From Melastoma dodecandrum (lineage: Eukaryota > Streptophyta > Magnoliopsida > Myrtales > Melastomataceae): a stretch of DNA of 64,000 nt. Below the pieces are notes generated by a model. That model saw only the letters and a program-made list of their open reading frames with translations. It was not told where the DNA came from and searched no databases. Numbering within the stretch: the stretch's first letter is position 1; each line of letters opens with the position of its first letter. Where the stretch lies: assembly GCA_029817715.1 (NCBI GenBank), contig JARUPY010000371.1:62001-126000 (forward strand), in the 5' to 3' direction. A program made the translations under genes and the position numbers. Shown piece by piece: positions 1 through 8,644 of this stretch.

Positions 1-167
1 TGGACAAGCCTTACCTGCGGAAGATCGAAGTCGAGCAGGAACGCGAGCGCATTCGGCGGCGCATTCAAAGCCTGCGGAGCAAGCAGCAATGGGTTGGCCC
101 GTTCCGCAGCGCAGGGATTCAGCGAAGCATCGACCGTTTTCGCGCTGAGTTTAAGAGACTGGCGTAA
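1..167 (+). CDS. 3' end of an unidentified protein
   Basis: The frame beginning at base 3 is open for 54 codons to a TAA at 165-167. The residues are rich in Arg, Lys, Glu and Gln (for example QERERIRRRIQ), which suggests a basic helical C-terminus. The start lies outside the window, so no function can be assigned. An intrinsic terminator follows ten bases later, which supports this as a true gene end. Confidence 0.6.
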   Translation, partial: DKPYLRKIEVEQERERIRRRIQSLRSKQQWVGPFRSAGIQRSIDRFRAEFKRLA

Positions 168-176
168 AGCCCCGAA

Positions 177-209
177 AAGAAAGACCCCGTGCACCGCGCG
201 GGGTCTTTT
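177..209. terminator. Bidirectional intrinsic terminator
   Basis: A perfect 8-bp stem pairs 181-188 with 200-207 and is followed by TTTT. The A-rich 5' flank gives a T-run on the other strand. It sits between the convergent genes ending at 167 (+) and 215 (-), so it can serve both. Confidence 0.8.
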
Positions 210-214
210 CGCAT

Positions 215-574
215 CTACCGGACAGGCTTCTCCAGGAGGAAGTAGCGGCGGTTACCATCGACTATGAAAGCGATCGACGTGAAGCCCGAGGGGTCGCTAT
301 CGAAGCGATCTTTCAGGTCGGGATCGAGGGCGAGAAGGTCCTTCAGACAGGCGTAGTTGCCGATGTTGAGCCACCCGCTGCTCATCAGGGCGCTGATCCG
401 GCACTGAACGAGCGAGAACTGCTGCTGAGCGAGGTAGTTGTCGGTCAGCCCGAGATACCAAGCTACGACCTCTGGGTCGTTCGAACGGCTGGCTGATGAT
501 CGCTTGCTGATGAAGGCGACGGTCTCAAGCTGATCCGTCTCGAAGGTGGGAATTGGAGGAGGAACGAACGTCAC
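215..574 (-). CDS. Hypothetical protein
   Basis: About 119 residues with no recognised family. The frame stays open up to 637, but I chose the GTG at 574. It has GGAG about 7 nt upstream, and a TAAATA late-type promoter box (606-611) lies upstream of it but inside the longer frame. The N-terminus is proline-rich and the rest looks like a compact globular domain. Confidence 0.6.
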   Translation of the reverse strand: MTFVPPPIPTFETDQLETVAFISKRSSASRSNDPEVVAWYLGLTDNYLAQQQFSLVQCRISALMSSGWLNIGNYACLKDLLALDPDLKDRFDSDPSGFTSIAFIVDGNRRYFLLEKPVR

Positions 575-605
575 CGGAAGGCTCCAAAAAAGACTGGCTT
601 GAAAA

Positions 606-611
606 TATTTA
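606..611 (-). promoter_or_regulatory. Late-type TAAATA promoter box
   Basis: TCTAAATA on the minus strand, about 30 nt upstream of the GTG at 574, leaving room for a leader with a GGAG ribosome site. It matches the T4 late consensus TATAAATA in its last six bases. Confidence 0.5.
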
Positions 612-664
612 GACAACCAATGGCGGCGGCGTAGCACGGGGTTCCGTGGCCGTCCAGCACTTTT

Positions 665-934
665 CTACCATTGCTGGGCACGCATCATCTTGTTGTGCAT
701 GACGACGAGCTTCTGGCCCTCCTCGTCGGCCGCATCGAGGCTCTCGAAGCATCCCGCTGACGCGGCGCCGACCATGCCCTTGGCGGCATCGGAGAAGAGA
801 TCGTAGCCGGGCTTGCCGTGAACGGCTGGCCCTTCGATCGAGAAGATCGGCTTGCCGTCCTTGAACCGCTGCCAGTGGCCGTCGCTGAGGCGTACAAGGC
901 GATCAGCGACGGGGATGTGCTCGACTGTGCTCAC
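665..934 (-). CDS. Hypothetical protein
   Basis: 89 residues, acidic and Gly/Ala-rich. It begins MSTVEHIPVADRL and follows the gene starting at 2273 with a 7-nt gap, so the two are probably co-transcribed. I recognise no domain. The start is an internal ATG with no competing in-frame ATG nearby. Confidence 0.6.
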   Translation of the reverse strand: MSTVEHIPVADRLVRLSDGHWQRFKDGKPIFSIEGPAVHGKPGYDLFSDAAKGMVGAASAGCFESLDAADEEGQKLVVMHNKMMRAQQW

Positions 935-941
935 GCGCTCA

Positions 942-2273
942 TCAGCCTTGCGCTGCGTACATCAGGACGACGTCGAAGGCGGCTGGCATAGCTTCCAGCA
1001 TGTCCCGATCGTCGGCGATTTCGCAGTGCATGTTGAGGGCGTCCTTGAAGAAGGCCTTGGTCTCGTCCGCGTTGTCCACGTCGTCGAACGCACCTTCTTT
1101 GCTCAGCACCGTCTTCGCGTACATCATGCACACCGCGAGCATGTATCGATTGACGTCGTACGGGACAGCCCCGATGTTCGACGGGAAATCGAAATGCTGC
1201 GGGAAGATGACGGTGATGTCGTCCGAAGGCAAGAGCGGAATTGTCTCGACGAACGAAACCTCGTCGTACGACTCTGGTCTTACCTTACGGAAGGGCGGAT
1301 CGCTACGGCGGGTCTGACTACTGAGGTTCCCTTTCACCCAATGCAATCCGTTTCCGCTGACGGTGAGATCGTTGTTGAGCTTGGCGCCAAAGGTCCGGTC
1401 CAGTTCGTTGCGGCTCGTGATGTAAGTCTCGAAGGCTTCGAGCGGCGAGAGGCCATTGCGACCGGCAAACGGTGTGACCTCGTCGAGCTTGTGGAAGTTT
1501 GAAAAGACGACCTCATCGTCGTAGCGATTGGCGAAATTGTCCGTGAACTCGTAGGTGCCCGGTTCGACATTGACGATGAAAAAGCCAAAGTCGTTTGGGT
1601 CGCGATCTTCTTCGACGCATCTCTGCTGGAAGAGATCGTAGTCCATGGCGGAGTACCACCATAGGTCCGTGCAGATGCTCCCGAACTTCTGCTTGGGGAT
1701 GATGGTCGGCTCGAAGTCGTCGTCGTACTCGCAGAGACTGGCAACGACGTAGGTGCCGTCGTCGAGCTTGTAGACGCCAGGACAGGTATTGCCGACGATG
1801 ATGTGCACCATGCCATCGGCTGCGTAAGCCTCGGTGACAAGCTTGCAGCCGAGCTTTGCATTGACCGAAGGATGATCCGGCTCGCGGGTCACGCAAAGGC
1901 TGCGGAAGTCGTTGGCGAAGACGATCTTGCCGGACGGCACATCGAGCTTCACGGAGTAGGGCTTTACGCCGCCAGGATGAGCGCAGGCGCTGTCGACGAC
2001 TACTCGCTTGGTGCTGTCGCCATCGAACGACAAATGGAGGTATTCGCCGCACTGGCTGCATGAGATGGTGGTTCGCCACAACGATCGCATCTTGGGATCG
2101 TCGAGATGCCCCAGCAGTTCATAGAACGTCACATCGCGGACGATGCTATGCTTGTAGTAGCTATCCAAGCTTGACACCGCGACGGCGTCGCCCGGCTGGA
2201 GCCCGAGATGGCCTCGGAAATCGACGGTCATCCCGGCAATGATCTCTTCGTCGTCGTCGTAGGTATCGGTCAT
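942..2273 (-). CDS. Large hypothetical phage protein
   Basis: 443 residues and acidic. A CSQCGEY segment about 100 residues in could be half of a zinc site, but I see no second CxxC, so metal binding is doubtful. There is no signal peptide or membrane segment, and the frame is intact unlike the next genes. The ATG at 2273 has only a weak ribosome site. Downstream it is nearly contiguous with the small gene at 665-934. Function unknown. Confidence 0.65.
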   Translation of the reverse strand: MTDTYDDDEEIIAGMTVDFRGHLGLQPGDAVAVSSLDSYYKHSIVRDVTFYELLGHLDDPKMRSLWRTTISCSQCGEYLHLSFDGDSTKRVVVDSACAHPGGVKPYSVKLDVPSGKIVFANDFRSLCVTREPDHPSVNAKLGCKLVTEAYAADGMVHIIVGNTCPGVYKLDDGTYVVASLCEYDDDFEPTIIPKQKFGSICTDLWWYSAMDYDLFQQRCVEEDRDPNDFGFFIVNVEPGTYEFTDNFANRYDDEVVFSNFHKLDEVTPFAGRNGLSPLEAFETYITSRNELDRTFGAKLNNDLTVSGNGLHWVKGNLSSQTRRSDPPFRKVRPESYDEVSFVETIPLLPSDDITVIFPQHFDFPSNIGAVPYDVNRYMLAVCMMYAKTVLSKEGAFDDVDNADETKAFFKDALNMHCEIADDRDMLEAMPAAFDVVLMYAAQG

Positions 2274-2407
2274 AGAGAAAATAGTCTCGTTCGAAATATC
2301 GTAGAAGCTAGACTGTCGCCGAAGAGTCCGTCAATATCGTTCCCGTCTCCTTGCAATAGGGGCCGTCGCGATCTACCATGTGATGGGCTCAATGACTGGA
2401 GATACGA

Positions 2408-3409
2408 GTGCTCGCGGATCAATTCGAGGGGATGTTGGGCAAGCCAGTCATCGGCGAGCCCTACATGGCAGAAGCGGTCGCTGTTTACGGCCGGTTCGTA
2501 AAGGGCGTTCCTCGCTTCAGCCTCGATCGCGCAGCGACGATGATGACGCAGAACGTGTCTGCTGGCTCGTTCTCGAACTTCTCCAAGACCTTGCCGATAT
2601 GTCGCTTGCCATACGAGCACATGTGGATCGAGTGCGCGTTCCGCGATCGGCAGGATTGGATCGCCGAAGCCGTCAAGCACGGGCATCCTGTGGTCGACGA
2701 GCCCGCATCGTCTCCGCCTGGGCGCCTCGGATTCCTCATGTCAGACATGGAGACCAACGGGCGGCGCTTTCTGCTCGTGCACCCGTCCTGGTCACACCCG
2801 GACAATTTCGACTCCGTCGCAATCGCGCGTAAGGCGTTCGGCATCGACATGGGCGCCGAGCCGCTCGCCAAGTATCAGGACGCCTACCGCGAGCATTACG
2901 TGTCGGGTGGCTTCGGGAAGCCCGAGGGACCGGAATACGAAGCCTTCGTCGACATTTCGCGACGAATTCGGCACTACGAGCCGCCTATGCTCAATGACTA
3001 TTGGGCAGAGGTCCGGCGCGCGGGAATCGAGAAAGCGCATCGACGAAATGGCCGAGTACGATCTTCTCGGCGAGTGGCGCTTCATCCTCGCGCTCCTGAT
3101 GCTCATCAACAGCCGCAACCTCATGAAGATGGGCGAGGCCGAGAGCTACGAGAAGCTCAACAAGGCTCGCACGAGGAGGCGGCAAGCCACCGCTGCTCTC
3201 TCATCGCCCGATCACACTGTCGCCTCTCGAAGGTGCAGAAGCAGCGTATCGCCATGGGATACGCCGGGCCCGGCGCTCGATCGGCGCCGAACGAGCCGCA
3301 TTGGGTGTACGGCCACTTCAAGATTCGCAAGAGCGGCATCTTCTGGTGGAGCTTCCACGAGCGCGGCGGCGAGGGTGCCAAGTTCCGCGATCACATGGTG
3401 ACCGCGTAA
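2408..3409 (+). CDS. Conserved phage hypothetical protein, frame-disrupted
   Basis: The GTG at 2408 has GGAG about 8 nt upstream. The frame is formally open for 333 codons, but the stretch from about 3030 to 3220 is low-quality protein in this frame. Sensible protein continues there in the +1 frame (a segment with DEMAEYDLLGEWRF) and then the third frame (GGGKPPLLSHRP), before returning to the first frame (KIRKSGIFWWSFHERG). The GKPPLL and HFKIRKSGIFWW blocks resemble a family of phage and plasmid hypothetical proteins, by memory only. At least three one-base indels or sequence errors are therefore likely. Confidence 0.6.
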   Translation: MLADQFEGMLGKPVIGEPYMAEAVAVYGRFVKGVPRFSLDRAATMMTQNVSAGSFSNFSKTLPICRLPYEHMWIECAFRDRQDWIAEAVKHGHPVVDEPASSPPGRLGFLMSDMETNGRRFLLVHPSWSHPDNFDSVAIARKAFGIDMGAEPLAKYQDAYREHYVSGGFGKPEGPEYEAFVDISRRIRHYEPPMLNDYWAEVRRAGIEKAHRRNGRVRSSRRVALHPRAPDAHQQPQPHEDGRGRELREAQQGSHEEAASHRCSLIARSHCRLSKVQKQRIAMGYAGPGARSAPNEPHWVYGHFKIRKSGIFWWSFHERGGEGAKFRDHMVTA

Positions 3410-3437
3410 ACAAATATACTAGCTCGATGACGAAGTC

Positions 3438-3464
3438 TATAATCTGGCAATAACCTATTGCCAG
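3438..3464 (+). promoter_or_regulatory. TATAAT box followed by a perfect inverted repeat
   Basis: TATAAT at 3438-3443 is followed directly by a perfect 9-bp inverted repeat with a 3-nt spacer (3444-3452 and 3456-3464). This is where a repressor would overlap the transcription start, or where a 5' hairpin would form. It lies just upstream of the ATG at 3474. Confidence 0.5.
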
Positions 3465-3473
3465 AAAGACTAT

Positions 3474-3911
3474 ATGAACATTACGCACTCCTCCGATGTA
3501 AGACAGCAGATTCATGCAAATAACTACTACTGCACTATCAAAGATAAAAACGACGAGACCCTATTTGGTGATATGGTCACCAAGCTGGTTCCCTCTATCG
3601 CGTTCAATTCAGATTTCTCTGACTTCGGCATTTGGGAGCATACGCGGGGTGGTAGTCTAGCACTTGCTATTCGCGAAGACGAAAAAGGCTCTACCTCCGA
3701 TACTATCGCGCAACTCTACAATCAGGTCACTTCCATCGCAAGTATCGTCGTCACGGTCGTGGATACGAACGGAAAAAACTGCTTTGATCTGATCTACACC
3801 TGCTATGACAATCACGGCATGTCACATGCCGTCGAGTTCGATTTCAATGGCGGAATCTTAGAGCATCATCTCTCGCTGTCTATTTCTGAATTCTCATTCG
3901 CAAGACATTGA
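3474..3911 (+). CDS. Hypothetical protein, AT-richer than neighbours
   Basis: 145 residues, beginning MNITHSSDVRQQIHANNYYC. Codon use is noticeably less GC-biased than in surrounding genes, which may mean more recent acquisition. There are no membrane segments, and the alternating polar and hydrophobic residues suggest a beta-rich fold. The ATG was chosen because the TATAAT and inverted repeat end just before it. I cannot assign a function. Confidence 0.65.
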   Translation: MNITHSSDVRQQIHANNYYCTIKDKNDETLFGDMVTKLVPSIAFNSDFSDFGIWEHTRGGSLALAIREDEKGSTSDTIAQLYNQVTSIASIVVTVVDTNGKNCFDLIYTCYDNHGMSHAVEFDFNGGILEHHLSLSISEFSFARH

Positions 3912-3950
3912 TGACGATGTCCACCACCATTTCGACGCCTCGGCATAGCC

Positions 3951-4435
3951 GTGACGCTCGGGTTCCTCATCATTGCCGTATGGCTCGTGTGTGCCCACAA
4001 ACGCCCCACAGACGGCTATGAGCGTACCGCCGCTGTGAGCTACCTCCCAAACCCTTCTTTGACGCCTGGAGTGGCCGCCAAGGACGGCCTGGACGTGATC
4101 TGCCATCGCACGACCAAGTCGGTCCGCGACGTCAGGTCTAGCGAGAAGAAGGGAGGTGTTCCGCCTCTAACGGTCTCAAAGATCGTCACGACGGATGGTG
4201 CGGGGAGGACGGCTGCGAGGTCGACCATCTCATCCCGCTGGAGCTGGATGGAGCCAACGACGTCGCGAACCTATGGCCTCAGGCCTATCAGGGCACCTGG
4301 AACGCCCGTCAGAAGGATCACCTGGAGAACAGGCTTCACCAGATGGTCTGCGAAGAGGGCTTCGACTTGGCACAGGCGCAGCACGAGATCGCGACCGACT
4401 GGATCGCGGCGTACAAGAAGTACGTCAAACCCTGA
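3951..4435 (+). CDS. HNH-type nuclease-like secreted protein, frame-disrupted
   Basis: The N-terminal part (GTG at 3951) holds a hydrophobic export segment (FLIIAVWLV) and then LPNPSLTPG. After about 4155 coding moves to another frame, and after about 4175 to the third, giving CGEDGCEVDHLIPLELDG, NLWPQAYQGTWNARQKDHLE and a C-terminal IATDWIAAYKKYV. The VDHLIPLELDG-NLWPQ pattern is typical of a small HNH-like family found after signal peptides. Two one-base insertions explain all the shifts. It ends convergently against the gene at 4436. Confidence 0.6.
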
Positions 4436-4977
4436 TCAAGGGTTGGCCAGCGCCTTCTTCAGAAAGGCGACGATCGGCGACGGCTTCGGCTCCAAGGTCG
4501 CAGCGAGGTCGTTGCCGGACGCGGTCGTTACGTCGACCGAGATTTCTCCCTCGTGCTTCAGAGCGGCGACAGCAAACCGCGAGCTGGCGCGGCGTCGGCA
4601 TCACGCAGACGCCGAATCCGATGTTCTTCTGGAAGCGCAATCGCGCCTGTCCGGCGCATGAATTCCAGCATGCCGTCTGTGCCACCAATATCGGTGAGAT
4701 CGTCGTCATCTCCAGCCAGCTCGCGATGGTCGACGTTTCGCTCACCGGCCAGCCAGTCGCGGTCGCCTCTCTTCAAAGCCCAGGCATCACCATTGCGGAC
4801 GTAATCGCCGCTGTAGTGGCGCCCGGAGAAGTCGAGCATCGATCCGTCCGGCAGGATGTAGCCGCACTCGTCGGGATTGCGTGTGAGGCCGAAGAGCGCC
4901 TTGGCTCGCGCGATCAGGTCCTGATCGAAATTTTCCATCAATAGGCCGAGCCCGACGATAGTCATCCATTCTCTCAT
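4436..4977 (-). CDS. Conserved hypothetical protein, frame-disrupted
   Basis: It begins at the ATG at 4977, five bases after a TAAATA box. The first about 110 codons contain the strongly patterned LTRNPDECGYILPDGSMLDFSG and EFMRRTGAI. Coding then passes to a second frame (MPTPRQLAVCCRR) and a third (EGEISVDVTTASGNDLAA), and ends FLKKALANP with a stop at 4436-4438. The order of blocks matches a plasmid and phage hypothetical family I have seen, of unknown function. Two frame breaks are present. Confidence 0.6.
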
Positions 4978-4982
4978 GAGAC

Positions 4983-4988
4983 TATTTA
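4983..4988 (-). promoter_or_regulatory. TAAATA late-type box, ATG after 5 nt
   Basis: CCTAAATA-GTCTC-ATG on the minus strand. With T4-like geometry the first transcribed base would be the A of the ATG at 4977. Confidence 0.5.
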
Positions 4989-4998
4989 GGGCGCGATC

Positions 4999-5311
4999 TT
5001 ACGCGTAGGCGCGCTCCCGCCGATCGTCGTAATCGGGCTCGTCGCCCCAACGATCCGGGTTCTCCAGGAGCCAGGACGCGCAGTCCTTCTTCTCGGCCGC
5101 CGTCATGTCGATGGCCTCGCCGCGCTCGTTCACGGCGCCGATGATCTCGATCTCGCACTCATCGCCGGGATGCGGCGCCGGGCCGTAGAGGCGAGGCGGC
5201 TGGCCCGGCCAGCAGGTGAACGGACACCTGGACGTCGGCGTAGAAGTACTCCTCGCCTTCTCCGGTGCCGCGTTCGACGAACCAATCGTGCAGGTAGGGC
5301 TTCTTGCTCAT
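4999..5311 (-). CDS. Hypothetical protein (paralogue of 5819-6154), frame-disrupted
   Basis: It begins MSKKPYLHDWFVERGTGEGE at the ATG at 5311 with a strong GGGAGGGGAG site. After about 5220 the frame changes and continues CWPGQPPRLYGPAP to ERAYA and a TAA at 4999. Its length of 313 bases is one over a multiple of three, which fits a single indel. The N-terminus matches the product at 5819-6154 (DWYVERG; the VYTD versus FYAD block), so the two are paralogues. Function unknown. Confidence 0.6.
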
Positions 5312-5332
5312 GATGTTCTCCCCTCCCGGAGG

Positions 5333-5785
5333 CTACTCCTGGCCGTGCACCACCGGGACGTTGGGCGCCACCGACGTCACGCCCAGGCTCTGGAGTAGAC
5401 TGACCGCCTGCTTGATCTCCAAGGTCTTCGCAAGCTTGCCTTGGTTGATGCCGTCCTGGACTCCCGCAGCGTGACCCTGGAGGAAGACTTGGGAGAAAAG
5501 GAACACCAACGTCGCTTCTTCGCTCTTCAAGAGAGGCGACTGCACGAAGTCGACGCCCAACGCTGTTGCGAAGAACCTGACAATCCGGTCGCGACAGTCA
5601 TCTGGGAAGTAGGCACGCTCGATGTAGTCGTCGTCGCCGATCTGGACGAGGACCCAGCCGGTGTCCTTCTTCACCAGCCTGACGCCGCCGACTTCGTTGT
5701 CGGCTCCAGTAAACTCGACAGAACCATCGCCTCCTACAACGTCGCGCAGATACTTGCGGGCCAGCGTGACCGTGGGTGTTTGCAT
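5333..5785 (-). CDS. Hypothetical protein
   Basis: 150 residues in an intact frame, beginning MQTPTVTLARKYLRDVVG. The N-terminal half is beta-rich with a GWVLVQIGDDDYIERAYFP block. The C-terminal half contains helices (KLAKTLEIKQAVSLLQSLG). It lies between the two paralogues at 4999 and 5819 in the same direction with short gaps, so the three probably form one transcript. No family recognised. Confidence 0.65.
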   Translation of the reverse strand: MQTPTVTLARKYLRDVVGGDGSVEFTGADNEVGGVRLVKKDTGWVLVQIGDDDYIERAYFPDDCRDRIVRFFATALGVDFVQSPLLKSEEATLVFLFSQVFLQGHAAGVQDGINQGKLAKTLEIKQAVSLLQSLGVTSVAPNVPVVHGQE

Positions 5786-5818
5786 CTGATCTTCCTTCGT
5801 TCAAGCTTGTTGGGGCGC

Positions 5819-6154
5819 TCAGAAGCGGAGCGAATCCTCGATCGCCATGTCGCGGGCAGCGTCCGGATCGGGGCCGGTGTCGAACTTGTGCGTGTTCATC
5901 TCGGCATACACCATGAAGGCGAGCTGCTCGTCGCAGGTCAGCTCGAATGGCTTACCGTCCTTGTCGACGACGTTGTCGATCTCCACCTCAGGTCCCGACC
6001 CTGGGTCCCAACCGTCAGGTGGCCCGCTCGTGATAGCGGGACAGCCGGGCGAGTAGGTGAACGAGATAACGAGGTCGGTGTAGACGTAGTCCTCGTTCTG
6101 GTCGCTCCCGCGCTCGACGTACCAGTCCAGGGTGTGCTTCGAATGGAACGACAC
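5819..6154 (-). CDS. Hypothetical protein (paralogue of 4999-5311)
   Basis: 111 residues starting at GTG 6154, with GAGG about 6 nt upstream. It contains LDWYVERGSDQNEDYVYTD and an acidic C-terminus. An alternative frame opens at an ATG at 6281, 7 nt after a possible -10, and runs through the start of this gene out of frame. It could be a small upstream gene or an N-terminal extension lost to a frame break. Confidence 0.6.
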   Translation of the reverse strand: MSFHSKHTLDWYVERGSDQNEDYVYTDLVISFTYSPGCPAITSGPPDGWDPGSGPEVEIDNVVDKDGKPFELTCDEQLAFMVYAEMNTHKFDTGPDPDAARDMAIEDSLRF

Positions 6155-6288
6155 CAGTATCCTCGCTTATTGTTTGTTCGTATGGAGAAATTTCCATACG
6201 GGCGCTTCCGTCGTCAAACCTCTGGAAAACAGTCGTCGCTGTTATCTCTTCGGCGACGACTGTGCGGGGACTTGTGGCCATTCTGCTA

Positions 6289-6316
6289 GCGATAGACGAG
6301 TCCGCGTTTATGTCAA
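6289..6316 (-). promoter_or_regulatory. TTGACA-N16-TATCGC promoter
   Basis: On the minus strand TTGACA (6311-6316) and TATCGC (6289-6294) are separated by exactly 16 bases, the spacing of several other minus-strand promoters in this window. It would drive the 6154-4999 genes. Confidence 0.45.
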
Positions 6317-6350
6317 TCCCATGTAAGATTTCTGACGAACTTTCGTCCGT

Positions 6351-7176
6351 TTAGGCGGCGAGCTTCGGCCGCGCCAGGATTGTCTGGCGCTCCCCCTTGT
6401 AGTGGTTGTGATCCTTGACCGTGGCGATGAGGACGATCTCCGCGCCCTTCTCGCCGCGAAAGCTCGGCGACTTTACCACGAGGCAATTGCCCTCGGGCGA
6501 GCGGAAGCGTGGTGATGAAGACCGTCTCGGCGATCCAGGGCGCGTTGAACTTGCCACGGGTGAAGTCGGTGACAAACTCCACGGTCGCCTTGCACTCGAT
6601 GCGCTCGCCGATCTTGCCGACATGCTGCGATGGCGGCCTTTTTGGCGTTCGTCTCGTCGATCCGATCGAGTGCGGTTTACGACGGCGGCGAGCTGCTTCT
6701 CGGTGATCGCGCAGGTGCGGATTCGCGCGCTCGTAGATGTCGGTGATGAAGTCCTTGCCGACCGTGCCCGCCTCGAAGGCCTCGCGGCGATTGTCGACGT
6801 GCGCCTTCATGCGGGCGAGGACGGACTTGTGCTCAGCGTGGAAACGCGTCCTCGCGCGCCTTGGCTTCCGCAGCCGCGTTCGCGACCTTGTCCGCGATCT
6901 TGGCGGCACGCTTCGCGTCGGCCTTCGCCTTGGTGGCGTTGAGCTTGGCGAGCTGCTCGACGGTGTAGAGCTTGTAGTCGATGGTGCCGACGAAGCAGTC
7001 GCCGCCGCACTGGAAGCAGGTGTAGCCGGTGCGCGCCCACTGCTCGGACCGGCCGAGGCCGCCCGCAACGGCCGCACTTCTTCCGCTCGGTCGTGAAGGG
7101 CTTTGCCTTTGCTATCGATACGCGCCTTACCCGTGAAAACCTCACCGTTACGATAGAAAAGGCTGCCGTTGCACAT
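6351..7176 (-). CDS. Zinc-ribbon protein with helical linker, heavily frame-disrupted
   Basis: The ATG at 7176 (MCNGSLFYRNGEVFTGKARI) has GGGAG 9 nt upstream. Coherent protein then moves between frames about six times. Recoverable blocks are KKCGRCG, YTCFQCGGDCFVGTIDYKLY, an Ala/Lys helix (KAKADAKRAAKIADKVANAA), KSVLARMKAHVDNRREAFEA, TEKQLAAVV, GKIGERIECKATVEFVTDF and a C-terminal LIATVKDHNHYKGERQTI. The CxxC pairs suggest one zinc ribbon followed by a long helix. Ordinary sequence remains between breaks, so sequencing error or very recent decay is likelier than old decay. Confidence 0.55.
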
Positions 7177-7202
7177 GCAATCAATCTCCCGCAATGACAG
7201 CT

Positions 7203-7230
7203 ACCATACAGCAAAACGGCGAACGGTCAA
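7203..7230 (-). promoter_or_regulatory. TTGACC-N16-TATGGT promoter
   Basis: -35 at 7225-7230 and -10 at 7203-7208 on the minus strand, 27 nt upstream of the ATG at 7176. Confidence 0.6.
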
Positions 7231-7271
7231 GTAGGAATGATAACAAAAGGGCGGCAAGTTGCCGCCTCGAT

Positions 7272-7605
7272 TTACTTTTTCTGTCTCGTGAATGTGAAAT
7301 AAGCGCTGTAGGTCTCGGCATAGCCGGGCTTGTCGTACGCGACATCCCAGCCGTACTGTCGATAAACATCTTCGATGTCGAGCCAATTCTCCTCGAATAC
7401 ACGATTACGGGAACAATGCATGGCGGCTTCAAGGGCGTGAATGGCATCGTTCTGGTCGATCGTCGCAGCGCCGTTCACCATCTTCGTAGAGATCAGCCTG
7501 TTCCAGGTCTCGATGACCTTGTCCGGCATAAGCTCTCGCCGAGCCGCGGACGGCTTCGTCCGGGGTGATCGGCTTCACCGGTTCGGTGGGCACACGAAAG
7601 GGCAT
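7272..7605 (-). CDS. Conserved phage hypothetical protein, one frame break
   Basis: The ATG at 7605 overlaps the upstream stop (TGATG). It reads MPFRVPTEPVKPITPDEAVR, and after about 7550 coding continues in another frame as RRELMPDKVIETWNRLIS to GWDVAYDKPGYAETYSAYFTF. The length of 334 bases is one over a multiple of three, consistent with one indel. ITPDE, PDKVIE-N and DKPGY blocks in this order are familiar from alphaproteobacterial phage proteins of unknown role. Confidence 0.6.
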
Positions 7606-7857
7606 CAGCTCACCGCCTTCGCCGCGAATCGGATCGAACACGTCGTTCCCGATCGCGTCATCGGCCTCGACCCAAACCCTTGCTCCGCATGAGAGCGGCT
7701 TGTCCGGAGAGTAGACGATTTTTGCTGCCCCGACGATCTCGACTTCGGTGTGGCGCGTCTTCTTGCGCCCACGGATGATCGTCAGCGGTGGGTTTGCTTC
7801 GTTGTTCTTCCTGTTTGCACGAATAACGTGCTGGTTTACATGAATCTTTACGGGCAT
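7605..7857 (-). CDS. Small conserved hypothetical protein, one frame break
   Basis: It begins MPVKIHVNQHVIRANRKNN at the ATG at 7857 and contains KPLSCGARVWVEA. The frame runs on into the next gene, but a single shift near its end gives a TGA at 7605-7607 that overlaps the next ATG, the tight coupling expected of neighbours. I recognise it as a short phage or plasmid hypothetical of about 70-80 residues. Confidence 0.55.
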
Positions 7858-7910
7858 CTCAAATCCTTGATGCCGAACACTAGCTTAAACACCGTCGTCG
7901 CTGCGATATT

Positions 7911-7916
7911 TAAATA
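7911..7916 (+). promoter_or_regulatory. TAAATA late-type box, ATG after 4 nt
   Basis: TTTAAATA-GAGG-ATG, so the ATG at 7921 would lie at the transcript's 5' end. Confidence 0.5.
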
Positions 7917-7920
7917 GAGG

Positions 7921-8638
7921 ATGCGCTATCACGAAATCATCAATGAGAAGAACGGCGGGGGTCCCGCTCGCCAGTTCGTCGACATCGACAAGGACGTTGT
8001 CGTCTACCATGCGACGCACGCTGGCGCCGCCCTTGTTCTCTCCAATCGCGACGTGAAGACCTACAACAGCATGGGGACGTGGCTCACATCGAGCCGTGAG
8101 ATGGCTCAGGAGACCTACGGACCGAACGTGAGGGCCTATCACCTACCGAAGGGTCGCTACCTAGCCGTGGCGCAGAACCTGGACTACAGGGCCGTCCTGG
8201 CGAGCTGTTTGCCGCTCATTCGGCAGCACGTCGGCGCAAAACAGGCTGAGCTGATCGGCGCCAATCCGAGCAACGCCGTGAATCTTCGTTTCGTGGCGCG
8301 ATGCAACAAGCGCGCTCGGAAAATGTACCCTGAACTAAACACCCGAGATGCCGTCATCACCATGTTCAACGATGAGGGCGCAATGAATCCGAAGAGCAGC
8401 GCGGCGGAACAGAAAGGTCGGTACCTCGACATCACTGGCAAGACAGCCAATGCGTTCCGCGACGTCCTACTGTCACCGGCCTACATGAAAGCGTGGCGCG
8501 AGAACGCTTGAGAGCGCAGGCTACACCGGTATCGTCTGGGGAGGGCGCACATGGGACGGTAGCGCGCAGAAGTCGAACATCTATCTGGCCTTCCACGCCG
8601 AGGACCTCCATCCGATCGCGGAAGCACCAAAGAGCTGA
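7921..8638 (+). CDS. ADP-ribosyltransferase-fold-like protein, one frame break
   Basis: It begins MRYHEIINEKN. VVYHATHAGAALVL then resembles the first motif of ADP-ribosyltransferases, followed by GTWLTSSREMAQ (a Ser-Thr-Ser-like region). The first frame stops at 8511, but sensible protein resumes one frame over as GYTGIVWGGRTWDGSAQKSN to LHPIAEAPKS, with a TGA at 8636-8638. T4 packages the ADP-ribosyltransferase Alt in its head, which makes the late-type promoter suggestive. The catalytic Glu is not certain, and the fold assignment is an inference. Confidence 0.55.
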
Positions 8639-8644
8639 TTCAGC

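Noticed and set aside
852..1502. A 216-codon plus-strand frame antisense to the gene at 942-2273
   Set aside because: The minus-strand frame has normal protein composition and a longer, start-supported ORF; the plus frame is its shadow, as are the long antisense frames over the AAA+, RNase H and 374-residue genes.
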